Shown: positions 17,345-26,168 of the stretch, one piece after another
How the letters are laid out: every line of letters starts with the position of its first letter
Numbering within the stretch: the first letter of the stretch is position 1
Source: Acidobacteriota bacterium
GTDB lineage: Bacteria; Acidobacteriota; Blastocatellia; Pyrinomonadales; Pyrinomonadaceae
DNA: 64,000 bases
Assembly: GCA_018269075.1 (NCBI GenBank)
Contig: JAFDVJ010000009.1
Coordinates: 1,007 to 65,006, forward strand
Reading direction: 5' to 3'
Translations under genes and position numbers: made by a program
Notes under the pieces: generated by a model
Database searches by the model: none
Seen by the model: the letters and a program-made list of their open reading frames with translations, nothing else
What the model was told of the DNA's origin: nothing

Positions 17345-18097
17345 TCAGTTCGCGACGCCCGCGCTGCGGGTCGAGCTGTAGCTCCAGCTCATCTTGCCGC
17401 CGGCCGGATTCTGCTGCCGGAGCGGCAGCTCGCGGCTCGTCTCGACGGTCAGGACGGCTTTGCCGATCACGAAATTTTTCAGGTTTTTCGGTTTGAGAAC
17501 GATCAATGTGCGGGTCGCGTCGAGCTCGTTGTTGAGCGAGATCTCGTAATCCTCGACCGGCTTTTTCGGGCGCGCGTTGGTGTTCGCGCCGGCGGGCGGC
17601 GTGAGCTCGGATTTGAGCGAGACCGTGATCTTTTCGTCGTCTCCGACGGCGCGCGAAAGCGCGATGCGGGTTTCCTGCGAGCGGTTGACGGCAACCTCTT
17701 CGGCCGTGATTTCGAGCGGTTCGACGGTCAGCTCGTTGCGGAAAATCCGGCCGTCGTTGTTCGTGTAAACGAAGCTGTGCGCGGCTTCGAAGCTGTCGAT
17801 CCGGACGCCGTAGCTGACGCCGAGGATGTTGAGCGAGCTTTGCGACAACTCGCGGCCGTTGTCTTCGATCCGGCTCGGCGCGTCGAGATCGACCGATTTT
17901 CCCCAATTGCCCTGTTGAAAGTAAGCCGAGACGATCGTCTGGTCGCGGTTCGCCCTGACGGTGTAATGCTGGGCGATCTCGGACTGCCGGATCTTCGTCG
18001 ATTCGACGGTTTCGATCCAGCTGCAGCCGGCCGAAAGAAAAATCGCGATCAAAAGGGGCAGGGTTTTCAAGACCGAACGGAGATTGATAATTTTCAT
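17345..18097 (-). CDS. Putative lipoprotein of unknown function
   Basis: 250 residues. The N terminus LKTLPLLIAIFLSAGCSW contains a lipobox (LSAGC, Cys25), so the mature protein should be lipidated and anchored in a membrane. The rest is predicted mainly beta (IVSAYFQQGNWGKSVDLDAPSRIEDNGRELSQSSLNILGVSYGV ... EISLNNELDATRTLIVLKPKNL). I do not recognise the family; the C-terminal half alternates strands with Lys/Arg in the manner of a DUF4139-like or mucoidy-inhibitor-like beta domain, but this is a weak resemblance. It sits directly upstream of the dehydrogenase-like gene. Confidence 0.6.
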   Translation of the reverse strand: MKIINLRSVLKTLPLLIAIFLSAGCSWIETVESTKIRQSEIAQHYTVRANRDQTIVSAYFQQGNWGKSVDLDAPSRIEDNGRELSQSSLNILGVSYGVRIDSFEAAHSFVYTNNDGRIFRNELTVEPLEITAEEVAVNRSQETRIALSRAVGDDEKITVSLKSELTPPAGANTNARPKKPVEDYEISLNNELDATRTLIVLKPKNLKNFVIGKAVLTVETSRELPLRQQNPAGGKMSWSYSSTRSAGVAN

Positions 18098-18212
18098 ACA
18101 AGTAAAAGCGAAAAATAAATTTACCGCTTTTTTACGAACGATCGCCGGCGATTGTTCTGACGGTTCGCCGCCGGTAAATTTTTTCGGGCGTCCGGGAAGT
18201 CTGCGCGTTTTG

Positions 18213-18238
18213 CCGGCCGAAGCGGACTTCGGCCGGCG
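18213..18238. repeat. Perfect 11-bp hairpin upstream of ppk2
   Basis: gccggccgaag and cttcggccggc form a perfect stem with a 4-base loop in the 276-base gap between the divergent lipoprotein and ppk2 genes. A TATAAT box lies at 18308-18313, about 60 bases before the ppk2 start, with no good -35; the rest of the gap shows nothing clear. Confidence 0.5.
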
Positions 18239-18373
18239 AAACCGGCATTTTCAAAGCGCGTTTTCCCCAAAACGTCTTGAACCCGAGGACGATTGAACGT
18301 CCTCGTATATAATCGCCGGAAATTTTTGTAGAATAGGTCACGACATCGAAAAAAACTCGGAGAAAAAAAACGA

Positions 18374-19243
18374 ATGGATTACGACAGATTTCGCGCCGCC
18401 GAAGGCAAAAAGTTCGAGCTCGACAAACATCCGACCGATTTTACGGGCGATTACCGCGACAAGACGGAAGCCGTCGAGGATCTGGAAAAAAACGTCGCGC
18501 GGCTCGCCGCGCTGCAGGACGTGCTTTATGCGCAGAACGAGCACGCGCTGCTGATCATCTTTCAGGCGATGGACGCGGCCGGCAAGGACGGCGCGATCAA
18601 GCACGTGATGAGCGGCCTCAACCCGCAGGGCTGCCAGGTCTTTTCGTTCAAGCAGCCGTCGGCCGAGGAGCTCGACCACGATTATCTCTGGCGCTGCGCG
18701 AAGAACACGCCCGAACGCGGCCGGATCGGCATCTTCAACCGCTCGTATTACGAAGAAGTGCTCGTCGTCCGCGTGCATCCGGAAATTCTGCGAAACCAGC
18801 CGCTGCCCGAACATATCAAAAACGATAAGAACATCTGGCAGAAGCGTTTCGGGCAGATCCGGCATTTCGAGGACTACCTCGCCGAAAACGGCGTTCACGT
18901 CCTGAAATTCTTTCTCAACGTCTCGAAGGACGAACAGAAAGAACGCTTTCTCGCGCGGATCGAGGAAAAGGAGAAAAACTGGAAATTTTCCGCCGGCGAC
19001 GCGAAGGAGCGTGCCTTCTGGAAGGATTATATGAAGGCTTACGAAGAGGCGATCGAAGCGACCTCGACCGAAAAATCGCCGTGGTTTATCATTCCGGCCG
19101 ACAAAAAATGGTTCACGCGCGCCGCCGTCGCCGAGATCATCGTCAAAAAACTCGAATCGCTCGATCTCAAATACCCGACCGTCACCGCTGAGCACCGGCA
19201 GGAACTTTTGAAGGCGAAGGAGATGCTCGAAAACGAGGGTTAA
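18374..19243 (+). CDS. ppk2: Polyphosphate kinase 2 family, class III-like
   Basis: 289 residues, cytosolic. PPK2 enzymes transfer phosphate from polyphosphate to nucleotides. Walker A is AMDAAGKDG (65-73), followed by AIKHVMSGLNPQGCQVFSFK, and Walker B/lid residues appear as RIGIFNRSYYEEVLVVRVHP (117-136). The sequence MSGLNPQGC and the DYLWR motif resemble class III PPK2, which in characterised members phosphorylates both AMP and ADP; the exact specificity here is inferred. A GGAGA ribosome-binding site lies 9 bases before the ATG. It converges on the Uma2 gene, overlapping by 4 bases. Confidence 0.88.
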   Translation: MDYDRFRAAEGKKFELDKHPTDFTGDYRDKTEAVEDLEKNVARLAALQDVLYAQNEHALLIIFQAMDAAGKDGAIKHVMSGLNPQGCQVFSFKQPSAEELDHDYLWRCAKNTPERGRIGIFNRSYYEEVLVVRVHPEILRNQPLPEHIKNDKNIWQKRFGQIRHFEDYLAENGVHVLKFFLNVSKDEQKERFLARIEEKEKNWKFSAGDAKERAFWKDYMKAYEEAIEATSTEKSPWFIIPADKKWFTRAAVAEIIVKKLESLDLKYPTVTAEHRQELLKAKEMLENEG

Positions 19244-19857
19244 AGATCGTTGTCGAATTCGATCCGGTCGTAAATGTCGGCGAGATTCAGGTCGGCGGCG
19301 ATCGTTTCGATCCGGAAGCTCGTTTCCAGACCGCGATATTCGCGCAGCAGCCAGCTGCCGTCGGACTGTTTGATGTAATGCTCGACGAGCGGCGCGGTCT
19401 GCGAGACCAGCAGGTAATCGGTCAGCGTCGAATTCCACATCCGGTAGCGGATGAATTTTTCGCCGCGATCGAAGCTTTCGGTCGATTCGGAAAGCACCTC
19501 GATGATGAGCTTCGGATTGACGACGACGTCTTCGTGTTTATCGTGATACTGCGGCGGCCCGCAGATCACGACCAGATCGGGATACGAAAACATTCCTTTG
19601 GGCGAAGCCGTGTTCTGCGCCGCCGCGCCGCTTAAAACCTTGGTGTCCTTGATGCGTCCGCGACAGCCGGTGCCTTTCGTTTGATTACCGAAAGCGATTG
19701 CCAGATTCATACAGATGTCGCCGTGCGCGCCGCTCTCGCCCGCCATCAGATAGATCTCGCCGTCGAGATACTCGTAGCGTTCGGCCGATTCGCGGTCGAT
19801 CGCCAGATATTCGGCGAAAGTATAGGCGGGTTTCGTTTTAATCTTGGCTAATCCCAT
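19240..19857 (-). CDS. Uma2 family (DUF820) PD-(D/E)XK nuclease-fold protein
   Basis: 205 residues. Typical family features: YTFAEYLAIDRESAERYEYLDGEIYLMAGES at the N terminus, FSYPDLVVICGPPQ, then NPKLIIEVLSEST, where the Asp of PDLVV and the Glu of IIEVLS are the presumed nuclease metal ligands, and DRGEKFIRYRM and LTDYLLVSQTAPLVEHYIKQ later. Uma2 proteins are very abundant in cyanobacteria and also in Acidobacteriota; activity and role are not firmly known. Ends convergently with ppk2 and starts 4 bases after the stop of the SurA-N gene, so it is probably cotranscribed with it. Confidence 0.85.
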   Translation of the reverse strand: MGLAKIKTKPAYTFAEYLAIDRESAERYEYLDGEIYLMAGESGAHGDICMNLAIAFGNQTKGTGCRGRIKDTKVLSGAAAQNTASPKGMFSYPDLVVICGPPQYHDKHEDVVVNPKLIIEVLSESTESFDRGEKFIRYRMWNSTLTDYLLVSQTAPLVEHYIKQSDGSWLLREYRGLETSFRIETIAADLNLADIYDRIEFDNDL

Positions 19858-19861
19858 AATT

Positions 19862-20563
19862 TCATAATTTGCTGAGCGGGATCACCTCGGCGCGGCGTTT
19901 GGCTTCGTCGAGAAAGGTTTCGATGTCGCTCGCCACTTTTTCCTCGGTCAGGATCTGGTCGATCTCGGCGCGTTTTTCGTCGAAGCTCGGGACGATCACG
20001 CCGGGAAAGCGCTTGCGAAAGTCCGGCAGCAGGACGTCGCGGTAGTAGCGCGCCTCGTCCTCGGGCGTGATGACGACGAACGAGCGAAACCGGAAATCGA
20101 GATATTTCTCGATCTTCACGCGCTGCGCCATCATCCTGACGAAATTGTCGTCCTTGACCGAATCGAACCCGACGGTCCGGAGCCGCCGCTCGAATTCGGC
20201 GGTCGACGAAAAGCCCGCGAGGACGTCCCTGATCTTCGCGTCGACTTCGGCGTCGGTCGGTTCGGAACGCGGCAGGCGCTCGGCTTCGAGCGCGATCAGA
20301 CGCTGGTTGATGACGATCTGCAGGGCGCGGTTGAGGTCTTCGGAGCTCGGCGGCGTGATCGGGATGTTCGGCTGCAGGGCGAGCTGCCAGAGCAGGTCGG
20401 AATAGGTGATCAGCTCGGGATTGCCGACGCCGTCGTCGACGGCCGCGACCGTTTTGTCGACGATCTGCTGCGCGGACGCGGGCAGAGCGGCGAAAAACAG
20501 GCCCGAAAAAAGCAAAACGAGCCACACCGCCGACATTTTTACCCCTGACAGACTCTTCTTCAT
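19862..20563 (-). CDS. SurA N-terminal-domain-like periplasmic protein lacking a PPIase domain
   Basis: 233 residues with signal peptide (AVWLVLLFSGLFFAALPASA). After it comes IVDKTVAAVDDGVGNPELITYSDLLWQLALQP ... DLNRALQIVINQRLIALEAERL ... EVDAKIRDVLAGFSSTAEFERRL, the pattern of the SurA/PpiD N-terminal chaperone domain; the tail (ITPEDEARYYRDVLLPDFRKRFPG ... RAEIDQILTEEKV) corresponds to the helix flanking the parvulin domain. The parvulin PPIase domain itself is missing, so only a chaperone or structural role is expected. It is divergent from the histidine kinase gene. Confidence 0.72.
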   Translation of the reverse strand: MKKSLSGVKMSAVWLVLLFSGLFFAALPASAQQIVDKTVAAVDDGVGNPELITYSDLLWQLALQPNIPITPPSSEDLNRALQIVINQRLIALEAERLPRSEPTDAEVDAKIRDVLAGFSSTAEFERRLRTVGFDSVKDDNFVRMMAQRVKIEKYLDFRFRSFVVITPEDEARYYRDVLLPDFRKRFPGVIVPSFDEKRAEIDQILTEEKVASDIETFLDEAKRRAEVIPLSKL

Positions 20564-20634
20564 AACGCTTTTTCGATTTTCGTCCGAACGGCCCGATCTG
20601 TCAAATATTATTGTTTAACAAAGCGTTAAAACCA

Positions 20635-20663
20635 TTGACAAAAATGTTAAAATCCTATTTAAT
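20635..20663 (+). promoter_or_regulatory. Sigma-70-type promoter for the two-component operon
   Basis: TTGACA at 20635-20640, a 17-base spacer and TTTAAT at 20658-20663, in an AT-rich stretch 58 bases before the proposed kinase start. It matches the -35 exactly and the -10 at four or five positions. Confidence 0.5.
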
Positions 20664-20720
20664 TTAATAGGCGGTTTGTATAAACCGGCCGATTCTCGTA
20701 TTCCAACCGACCTCTTTCAG

Positions 20721-22424
20721 ATGACAAAATTTCGGGAAAGTTTGTCAGACTGCAACAAAAAACCAGAAATGCTAGCCCCAAAACCGATAAAACCCGCGTC
20801 GAAGTCTTTTTCCGCCGCCCGGAAGGAAACTGACGCTTTATCCGATTTAAAGTTCATCACCGAGCTCGGGCGCAGCCTGCAGGTCGCCGTCCATCCGAAA
20901 AAAGTCGCGTCGCGGATCGCCGAGGCGCTGTGCCTGAAAACGCGGGCGCAAACCTGCACGGTCGTCGTCGAGCTCGAACAGATCGGTCTGGTGAGCAGCA
21001 GCTACACGCCCGAAAACGACGATCCGCGCCAGAACTTTCTGCATCACCGGCGCTTCAAAAAATGGCTCGCTCTGCTTCCGCCGCAGGTTTCGGTCTGGAC
21101 CGAATCCGAGGCGGAATTTCTGCTCAAGGACCGGATTCACGGTTTCGAATACGTCTCGCCGCTCCATATCAACGGCGCGGTCAAGGGCGCGGTCGCCGTC
21201 GGTTTCGCCGATAAAAAAGACTGCCGCGAGGGCGTCAAGCGGCTGATCGACGCGGCGGCGCAGATGGCCGCGATGAGCGTCAATCTCTCGGCGCATTACG
21301 AATCGACGATCGATGCCTCGATCAGTCAGGCGCGCGAGGAACACCGCCGCTTTACCGAATCGGTGCTCGACGCGCTGCCGATCTCGATCTACGTCATCGA
21401 CCGCGACTATCAGATCGTCACCTGGAACCGCCAGCGCGAGGTCGGGAATCAGGGAATGCCGCGCGAAGCGGTCATCGGGCGCAACGTCTTTCAGGTCTTC
21501 TCGAAATACCCGCAGGGCCGTCTCCGGCAGGAATTCGAGCGCGCTTTTCAGACCGGCAGCATCGAGCGCATCGAGCAGCAGACGGTCGATCACAGCGGCG
21601 CGACCAAGCATTGGATGGTCAGCAAGATCCCGATGCGGAGCGAGACGACCGGCGAGGTGACGCACGTCATCACGGTCGGCGAGGACGTGACGACGCGCGT
21701 CGAAGCGATCCACGCGGCCGGCCGCGCCGAAAAGCTCGCCGCCGTCGGACGGCTCGCCTCGGGCGTCGTCCACGAGATCAACAACCCGCTCGCGACGATC
21801 TCGGCCTGCGCCGAATCGCTCGAATCGAGGGTCGAAGAAGGCGCGTTCGGCGCGTCGCCCGAGGTCGACGACCTGCAGGAATATCTCGGCCTGATCCGGA
21901 GCGAGGCGTTTCGCTGCAAGGCGATCACCAACGGCCTGCTCGATTTCAGCCGCGTCCGGACGAGCAACCGGCTGATGATCGACGTCGGCGATCTGGTCCG
22001 TTCGTCGGCCAATCTGGTCGCGCACCAGAAACGCGGCAAGGACATCGCCATCAATTTCGATCTGAGCGACGATCTGCCCGAGATCTACGCCGACGGCGGG
22101 CAGATCCAGCAGGCGATCATCGCGCTCGCGACCAACGCGATCGACGCGATGCCCGAGGGCGGCGCGCTCACCTTCCGCGCCTTTCCGGCCAACAACCGCG
22201 TGACCATCGAGGTCCAGGATTCGGGCATCGGCATCGCGCCGGAAAACCTGTCGAAGATTTTCGAGCCGTTTTTTACGACCAAAGAGGTCGGCAAGGGAAC
22301 CGGTCTCGGACTGGCCGTCTGTTACGGCATCATCACCGAACACGGCGGCCGCCTCGCGGTCCGCTCGAACGTCGGTGTCGGCACGACCTTCACGATTTAT
22401 CTCCCGATTCAGAAGCAATGGTAG
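20721..22424 (+). CDS. Cytoplasmic GAF-PAS sensor histidine kinase (NtrB type)
   Basis: 567 residues from the ATG at 20721; a TTG at 20676 and an ATG at 20769 are alternatives. Domains: a GAF-like region at about 40-190, a PAS domain at about 210-330 ([28 protein letters not shown] ... [13 protein letters not shown]), the HisKA dimerisation box with phospho-acceptor His351 ([20 protein letters not shown]), and an HATPase with N box [14 protein letters not shown] and G boxes [22 protein letters not shown] and [18 protein letters not shown]. No transmembrane helix is seen, so it senses a cytosolic signal. Its partner, an NtrC-type regulator, lies about 470 bases downstream; the two are separated by a four-helix-bundle gene flanked by inverted heptamer arrays. 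Confidence 0.88.
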   Translation: MTKFRESLSDCNKKPEMLAPKPIKPASKSFSAARKETDALSDLKFITELGRSLQVAVHPKKVASRIAEALCLKTRAQTCTVVVELEQIGLVSSSYTPENDDPRQNFLHHRRFKKWLALLPPQVSVWTESEAEFLLKDRIHGFEYVSPLHINGAVKGAVAVGFADKKDCREGVKRLIDAAAQMAAMSVNLSAHYESTIDASISQAREEHRRFTESVLDALPISIYVIDRDYQIVTWNRQREVGNQGMPREAVIGRNVFQVFSKYPQGRLRQEFERAFQTGSIERIEQQTVDHSGATKHWMVSKIPMRSETTGEVTHVITVGEDVTTRVEAIHAAGRAEKLAAVGRLASGVVHEINNPLATISACAESLESRVEEGAFGASPEVDDLQEYLGLIRSEAFRCKAITNGLLDFSRVRTSNRLMIDVGDLVRSSANLVAHQKRGKDIAINFDLSDDLPEIYADGGQIQQAIIALATNAIDAMPEGGALTFRAFPANNRVTIEVQDSGIGIAPENLSKIFEPFFTTKEVGKGTGLGLAVCYGIITEHGGRLAVRSNVGVGTTFTIYLPIQKQW

Positions 22425-22426
22425 AC

Positions 22427-22461
22427 GAGAGTCGAGAGTCGAGAGTCGAGAGTCGAGAGTC
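22427..22461. repeat. Left GAGAGTC heptamer array of the four-helix-bundle cassette
   Basis: Five tandem gagagtc units beginning 2 bases after the kinase stop codon. The inverted array at 22854-22885 closes the cassette. Confidence 0.9.
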
Positions 22462-22485
22462 GAAAGCAAGCAAGAGAAGAGAAAT

Positions 22486-22851
22486 ATGGCGGGATTTAAA
22501 AAGTTCGAAGAGATCAAAGCCTGGCAGAGGGCGCGGGAAGCGACGAAACGGGTTTACGAGATCACTTCGGACGGGAACTTCGCCAAAGATTTCGGCTTGC
22601 GCGATCAGCTTCGCCGGGCTGCTGTTTCCGTGATGGCCAATATCGCGGAAGGGCAGGGTCGAAACTCCGATAAGGAATTTGCAAATTTTCTGAACATCGC
22701 TCACGGTTCGATTGCAGAAACCCAATCTCACTTATACATCGCGGTCGATTTGGGGTATTTGAATGAAAACGACTTTCGTCAAATCTACGATTTATTTGAG
22801 GAAGTCGGAAAAATGACGATGAGTCTGATGAGACATCTGCGAAAATCGTAG
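22486..22851 (+). CDS. Four-helix-bundle protein (23S rRNA intervening-sequence/bIVSP family)
   Basis: 121 residues from the ATG at 22486, preceded by AAGAGAAGAGAAAT. The sequence FKKFEEIKAWQRAREATKRVYEI ... DFGLRDQLRRAAVSVMANIAEGQGR ... EFANFLNIAHGSIAETQSHLYIAVDLGYL is the S23/four-helix-bundle family found in 23S rRNA intervening sequences and related to the Avd protein of diversity-generating retroelements. Its cellular role is not established; relatives bind nucleic acid. Base composition is clearly lower in GC3 than the kinase and regulator on either side. With its flanking inverted GAGAGTC arrays it looks like an insertion into a two-gene operon. Confidence 0.85.
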   Translation: MAGFKKFEEIKAWQRAREATKRVYEITSDGNFAKDFGLRDQLRRAAVSVMANIAEGQGRNSDKEFANFLNIAHGSIAETQSHLYIAVDLGYLNENDFRQIYDLFEEVGKMTMSLMRHLRKS

Positions 22852-22853
22852 CC

Positions 22854-22885
22854 CGACTCTCGACTCTCGACTCTCGACTCCCGAC
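22854..22885. repeat. Right (inverted) GAGAGTC array of the cassette
   Basis: Four and a half cgactct units, the inverted complement of the left array, ending 11 bases before the regulator start codon. Arms and cargo together span about 460 bases. Confidence 0.9.
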
Positions 22886-22896
22886 TAAACAAACTT

Positions 22897-24286
<1,390 letters not shown>

Positions 24287-24288
<2 letters not shown>

Positions 24289-24319
24289 TTTCGGATTTCG
24301 GATTTCGGATTTCGGATTT
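24287..24319. repeat. GGATTTC array overlapping the regulator stop codon
   Basis: gatttcg-gatttcg-gatttcg-gatttcg-gattt begins inside the TGA stop codon (24286-24288). Only one arm is present. The same start-in-the-stop arrangement with the same unit is seen at 45334. Confidence 0.85.
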
Positions 24320-24345
24320 GTTTAATAAAGACAGGGATAAAAAAT

Positions 24346-25533
24346 ATGCGCCACCAAATGGATTCGCTGCCGGTTAGAGTTATTAGTTTGATCGACCGGG
24401 AAAATCTCAAAAAATTGATCAGCTGGAAAAACCTCAAGCCGGTGCTCTTTATCGTCGTCGTGCTGATATTGACGGCGATTTCGGCGTATCCGCAGCGCAA
24501 GTTCGGCGGGCGCGTCGTCGAAGTGGTCGACGGCCGGACCTGCGTCATCGAGCTCGGCAACGGCAAGGTCACGGTCGTTCTCGAATACATCGAAATTCCC
24601 GAGCCCGAACAGCCGCTTTACGCGACCGTCAAAGAACATCTCGCGGCGCTCGTTCTCAATAAACAGGTCGAATTTCTGCCGCGCGGCGTGATGCCCGACC
24701 GGACCGTCGGCCAGCTCACGCTGAAGGGCGTCGACGTCGGCCAGCAGATGCTCCGCGACGGCGCGGCGTGGTATGCGGTTCCCGAGCAGGAAAGCCAGGC
24801 GGAATCCGACAGCACGCTTTACCGCGACAACGAACAGCAGGCCAAAATCGAGAAACGCGGCGTCTGGAGCCTGCCCGATCTCAAACCGGCGTGGGAATAC
24901 CGCGCCGAACAGGAAGCGATCAAGGAACGGGAACAGAAAGAGGCGTTCGAACGGATGAAGATCGCCAGCTATTCGCCGAACCGCCGCGTGACGGCGCGGC
25001 CGACGTCGACGCGGCAGGTCGCCTCGCCGCAGGCCGAGATGTGGGCCGACGTCGGCGAGGTCAGCAGCCAGTACGATCAGCCGCTCGGGCTCGGCGGTCT
25101 GCGCGGCGGTTTCGATCCGGCCAGCAAGGTCGGTCATATCTCGACGCCGAGCATTTATCTCGATTTACCGAAGGCCGAGCTGCTGCGCAAGATGGAAAGC
25201 CGCGTTTTCTATTTTTACAAGGGCGACAAGACGAACATCGAAGACAGCGTCTACGTGATCGGCTTTCTGTCGATCGCGAAAGAGTATAAATTCGCGAAGT
25301 CGAACTCGCTGACGCTCGTCGCCGACGGCCAGAAACTGCCGGTCGGCCGCGCGCGGCGTTTCTTCCGGCAGTGGGATTCGGTGTATGGCGAACTGCTGCT
25401 TTACAAGGTGACGCGCGCCCAGTTGATGAAGCTCGCCAAGGCCCGCACGATCTCAATTCAGCTCGGCAGTTACACGGGCGGCATCTCGGACGAATCGCTG
25501 ACGTTCATCAACAACCTGCTGAGCGCGTCTTAA
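24346..25533 (+). CDS. Membrane-anchored protein with degenerate staphylococcal-nuclease-like domain
   Basis: 395 residues. A transmembrane or signal segment (PVLFIVVVLILTAISAYP, about 33-50) precedes an SNase-like domain at about 53-170: GGRVVEVVDGRTCVIELGNGK, VVLEYIEIPEPEQPLYATVKEHLAALVLNKQVEF, GQLTLKGVDVGQQMLRDGAAWYA, and YRDNEQQAKIEKRGVWS. Compared with the nuclease active site, the usual DGDT is DGRT and the Arg of the RL-x-x-IDTPE segment is Val, while the Pro-Glu is kept, so catalysis is doubtful. A second half (about 260-390: VYVIGFLSIAKEYKFAKSNSLTLVADGQKLPVG ...) is an unrecognised beta domain. It follows the response regulator on the same strand. Confidence 0.72.
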   Translation: MRHQMDSLPVRVISLIDRENLKKLISWKNLKPVLFIVVVLILTAISAYPQRKFGGRVVEVVDGRTCVIELGNGKVTVVLEYIEIPEPEQPLYATVKEHLAALVLNKQVEFLPRGVMPDRTVGQLTLKGVDVGQQMLRDGAAWYAVPEQESQAESDSTLYRDNEQQAKIEKRGVWSLPDLKPAWEYRAEQEAIKEREQKEAFERMKIASYSPNRRVTARPTSTRQVASPQAEMWADVGEVSSQYDQPLGLGGLRGGFDPASKVGHISTPSIYLDLPKAELLRKMESRVFYFYKGDKTNIEDSVYVIGFLSIAKEYKFAKSNSLTLVADGQKLPVGRARRFFRQWDSVYGELLLYKVTRAQLMKLAKARTISIQLGSYTGGISDESLTFINNLLSAS

Positions 25534-25551
25534 AAGTTTGGGAAGTTTGGA

Positions 25552-25606
25552 AAGTTTGGGAAGTTCGGGAAGTGATTATCTTCCCGAACTTCCCAAACTT
25601 TTTTTT
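25552..25606 (+). terminator. Terminator hairpin built from GGGAAGTTT arrays
   Basis: A perfect 21-bp stem (arms 25552-25572 and 25580-25600) with loop tgattat and a run of eight T residues (25599-25606). It directly follows the nuclease-like gene and is made of the same 9-bp units as the repeats at 8185 and 8592, so here an array clearly has the form of an intrinsic terminator. Confidence 0.85.
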
Positions 25607-25633
25607 CGGTGTTATTTTGAAGCGAGACTGAAA

Positions 25634-25987
25634 ATGGCGCAAAACGATAAATGGCCCGGGCCGAGAAACCATTCGCGGCTCGGGATCGCTTCGACGGTGA
25701 TCGGCATTCTGCTGCCGGTTCTGCTGATCCTGTTCGTCGTCGCCGGCGTTTTTCTCGGCACGCGCAAGGGCACCGTCGGCAACAGCATTATGGTCGTTCT
25801 GCTGATCGTCAGTCTGACGTTTCCGTTTCTCCATCTGCTCGGTCTGATCTTCGGGCTGATCGGCCTGTTCTCGAAAACGACGAAAAAGGCGTTTCCCGTC
25901 ATCGGCACGCTGCTCAACGCCCTGCTGCTGACGGCCGCCGTTTTGATCGTCGTCTTCACCTTCGAGAACTTGAAGTTTCCGACCTGA
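25634..25987 (+). CDS. Small integral membrane protein
   Basis: 117 residues from the ATG at 25634. Three hydrophobic segments are visible: about 17-42 (GIASTVIGILLPVLLILFVVAGVFL), 50-78 (SIMVVLLIVSLTFPFLHLLGLIFGLIGLF) and 86-110 (FPVIGTLLNALLLTAAVLIVVF). There are no catalytic-looking residues. Family not recognised; it resembles DUF4190/DUF4064-like small membrane proteins in layout only. Isolated between two terminators. Confidence 0.65.
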   Translation: MAQNDKWPGPRNHSRLGIASTVIGILLPVLLILFVVAGVFLGTRKGTVGNSIMVVLLIVSLTFPFLHLLGLIFGLIGLFSKTTKKAFPVIGTLLNALLLTAAVLIVVFTFENLKFPT

Positions 25988-26005
25988 ACCGTTTGAAGGA
26001 GAAAT

Positions 26006-26038
26006 ATGCTTGAGACAACTCAAACGTTCCGTCTATAA
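26006..26038 (+). CDS. Possible 10-residue small ORF with strong ribosome-binding site
   Basis: AAGGAG five bases before ATG, then MLETTQTFRL and a TAA stop, 18 bases after the membrane-protein stop and before a strong terminator. The spacing is ideal, which is unusual in this window, but so short a frame may be chance or a leader. No known peptide is recognised. Confidence 0.25.
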   Translation: MLETTQTFRL

Positions 26039-26072
26039 CGATCCTGACAATCGTGATTAATGTAAATCGATA

Positions 26073-26101
26073 AAGCGGCCGCGATCGTCGGCCGCTTTTT
26101 T
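26073..26101 (+). terminator. Strong intrinsic terminator
   Basis: Perfect 9-bp stem AAGCGGCCG/CGGCCGCTT, loop cgatcgt, then six T residues. It ends transcription from the small membrane-protein gene, before the convergent DUF4097-like gene. Confidence 0.85.
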
Positions 26102-26168
26102 AAGTTCGGGAAGTACGGGAGACAATCACTTCCCAAACTTCCCAAACTACCTAAACTTCCCGAACTTT
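26102..26168. repeat. GGGAAGTTT-type array abutting the next stop codon
   Basis: aagttcgggaagt (26102-26114) and the inverted acttcccgaactt (26155-26167), with further cttcccaaa units between, fill the gap between the terminator and the stop codon of the minus-strand gene at 26169. Confidence 0.8.

Noticed and set aside
22427-22885. Resemblance of short-unit arrays to a CRISPR array
   Set aside because: Units are 7-10 bp, directly tandem, with no unique spacers, and no cas genes are present.
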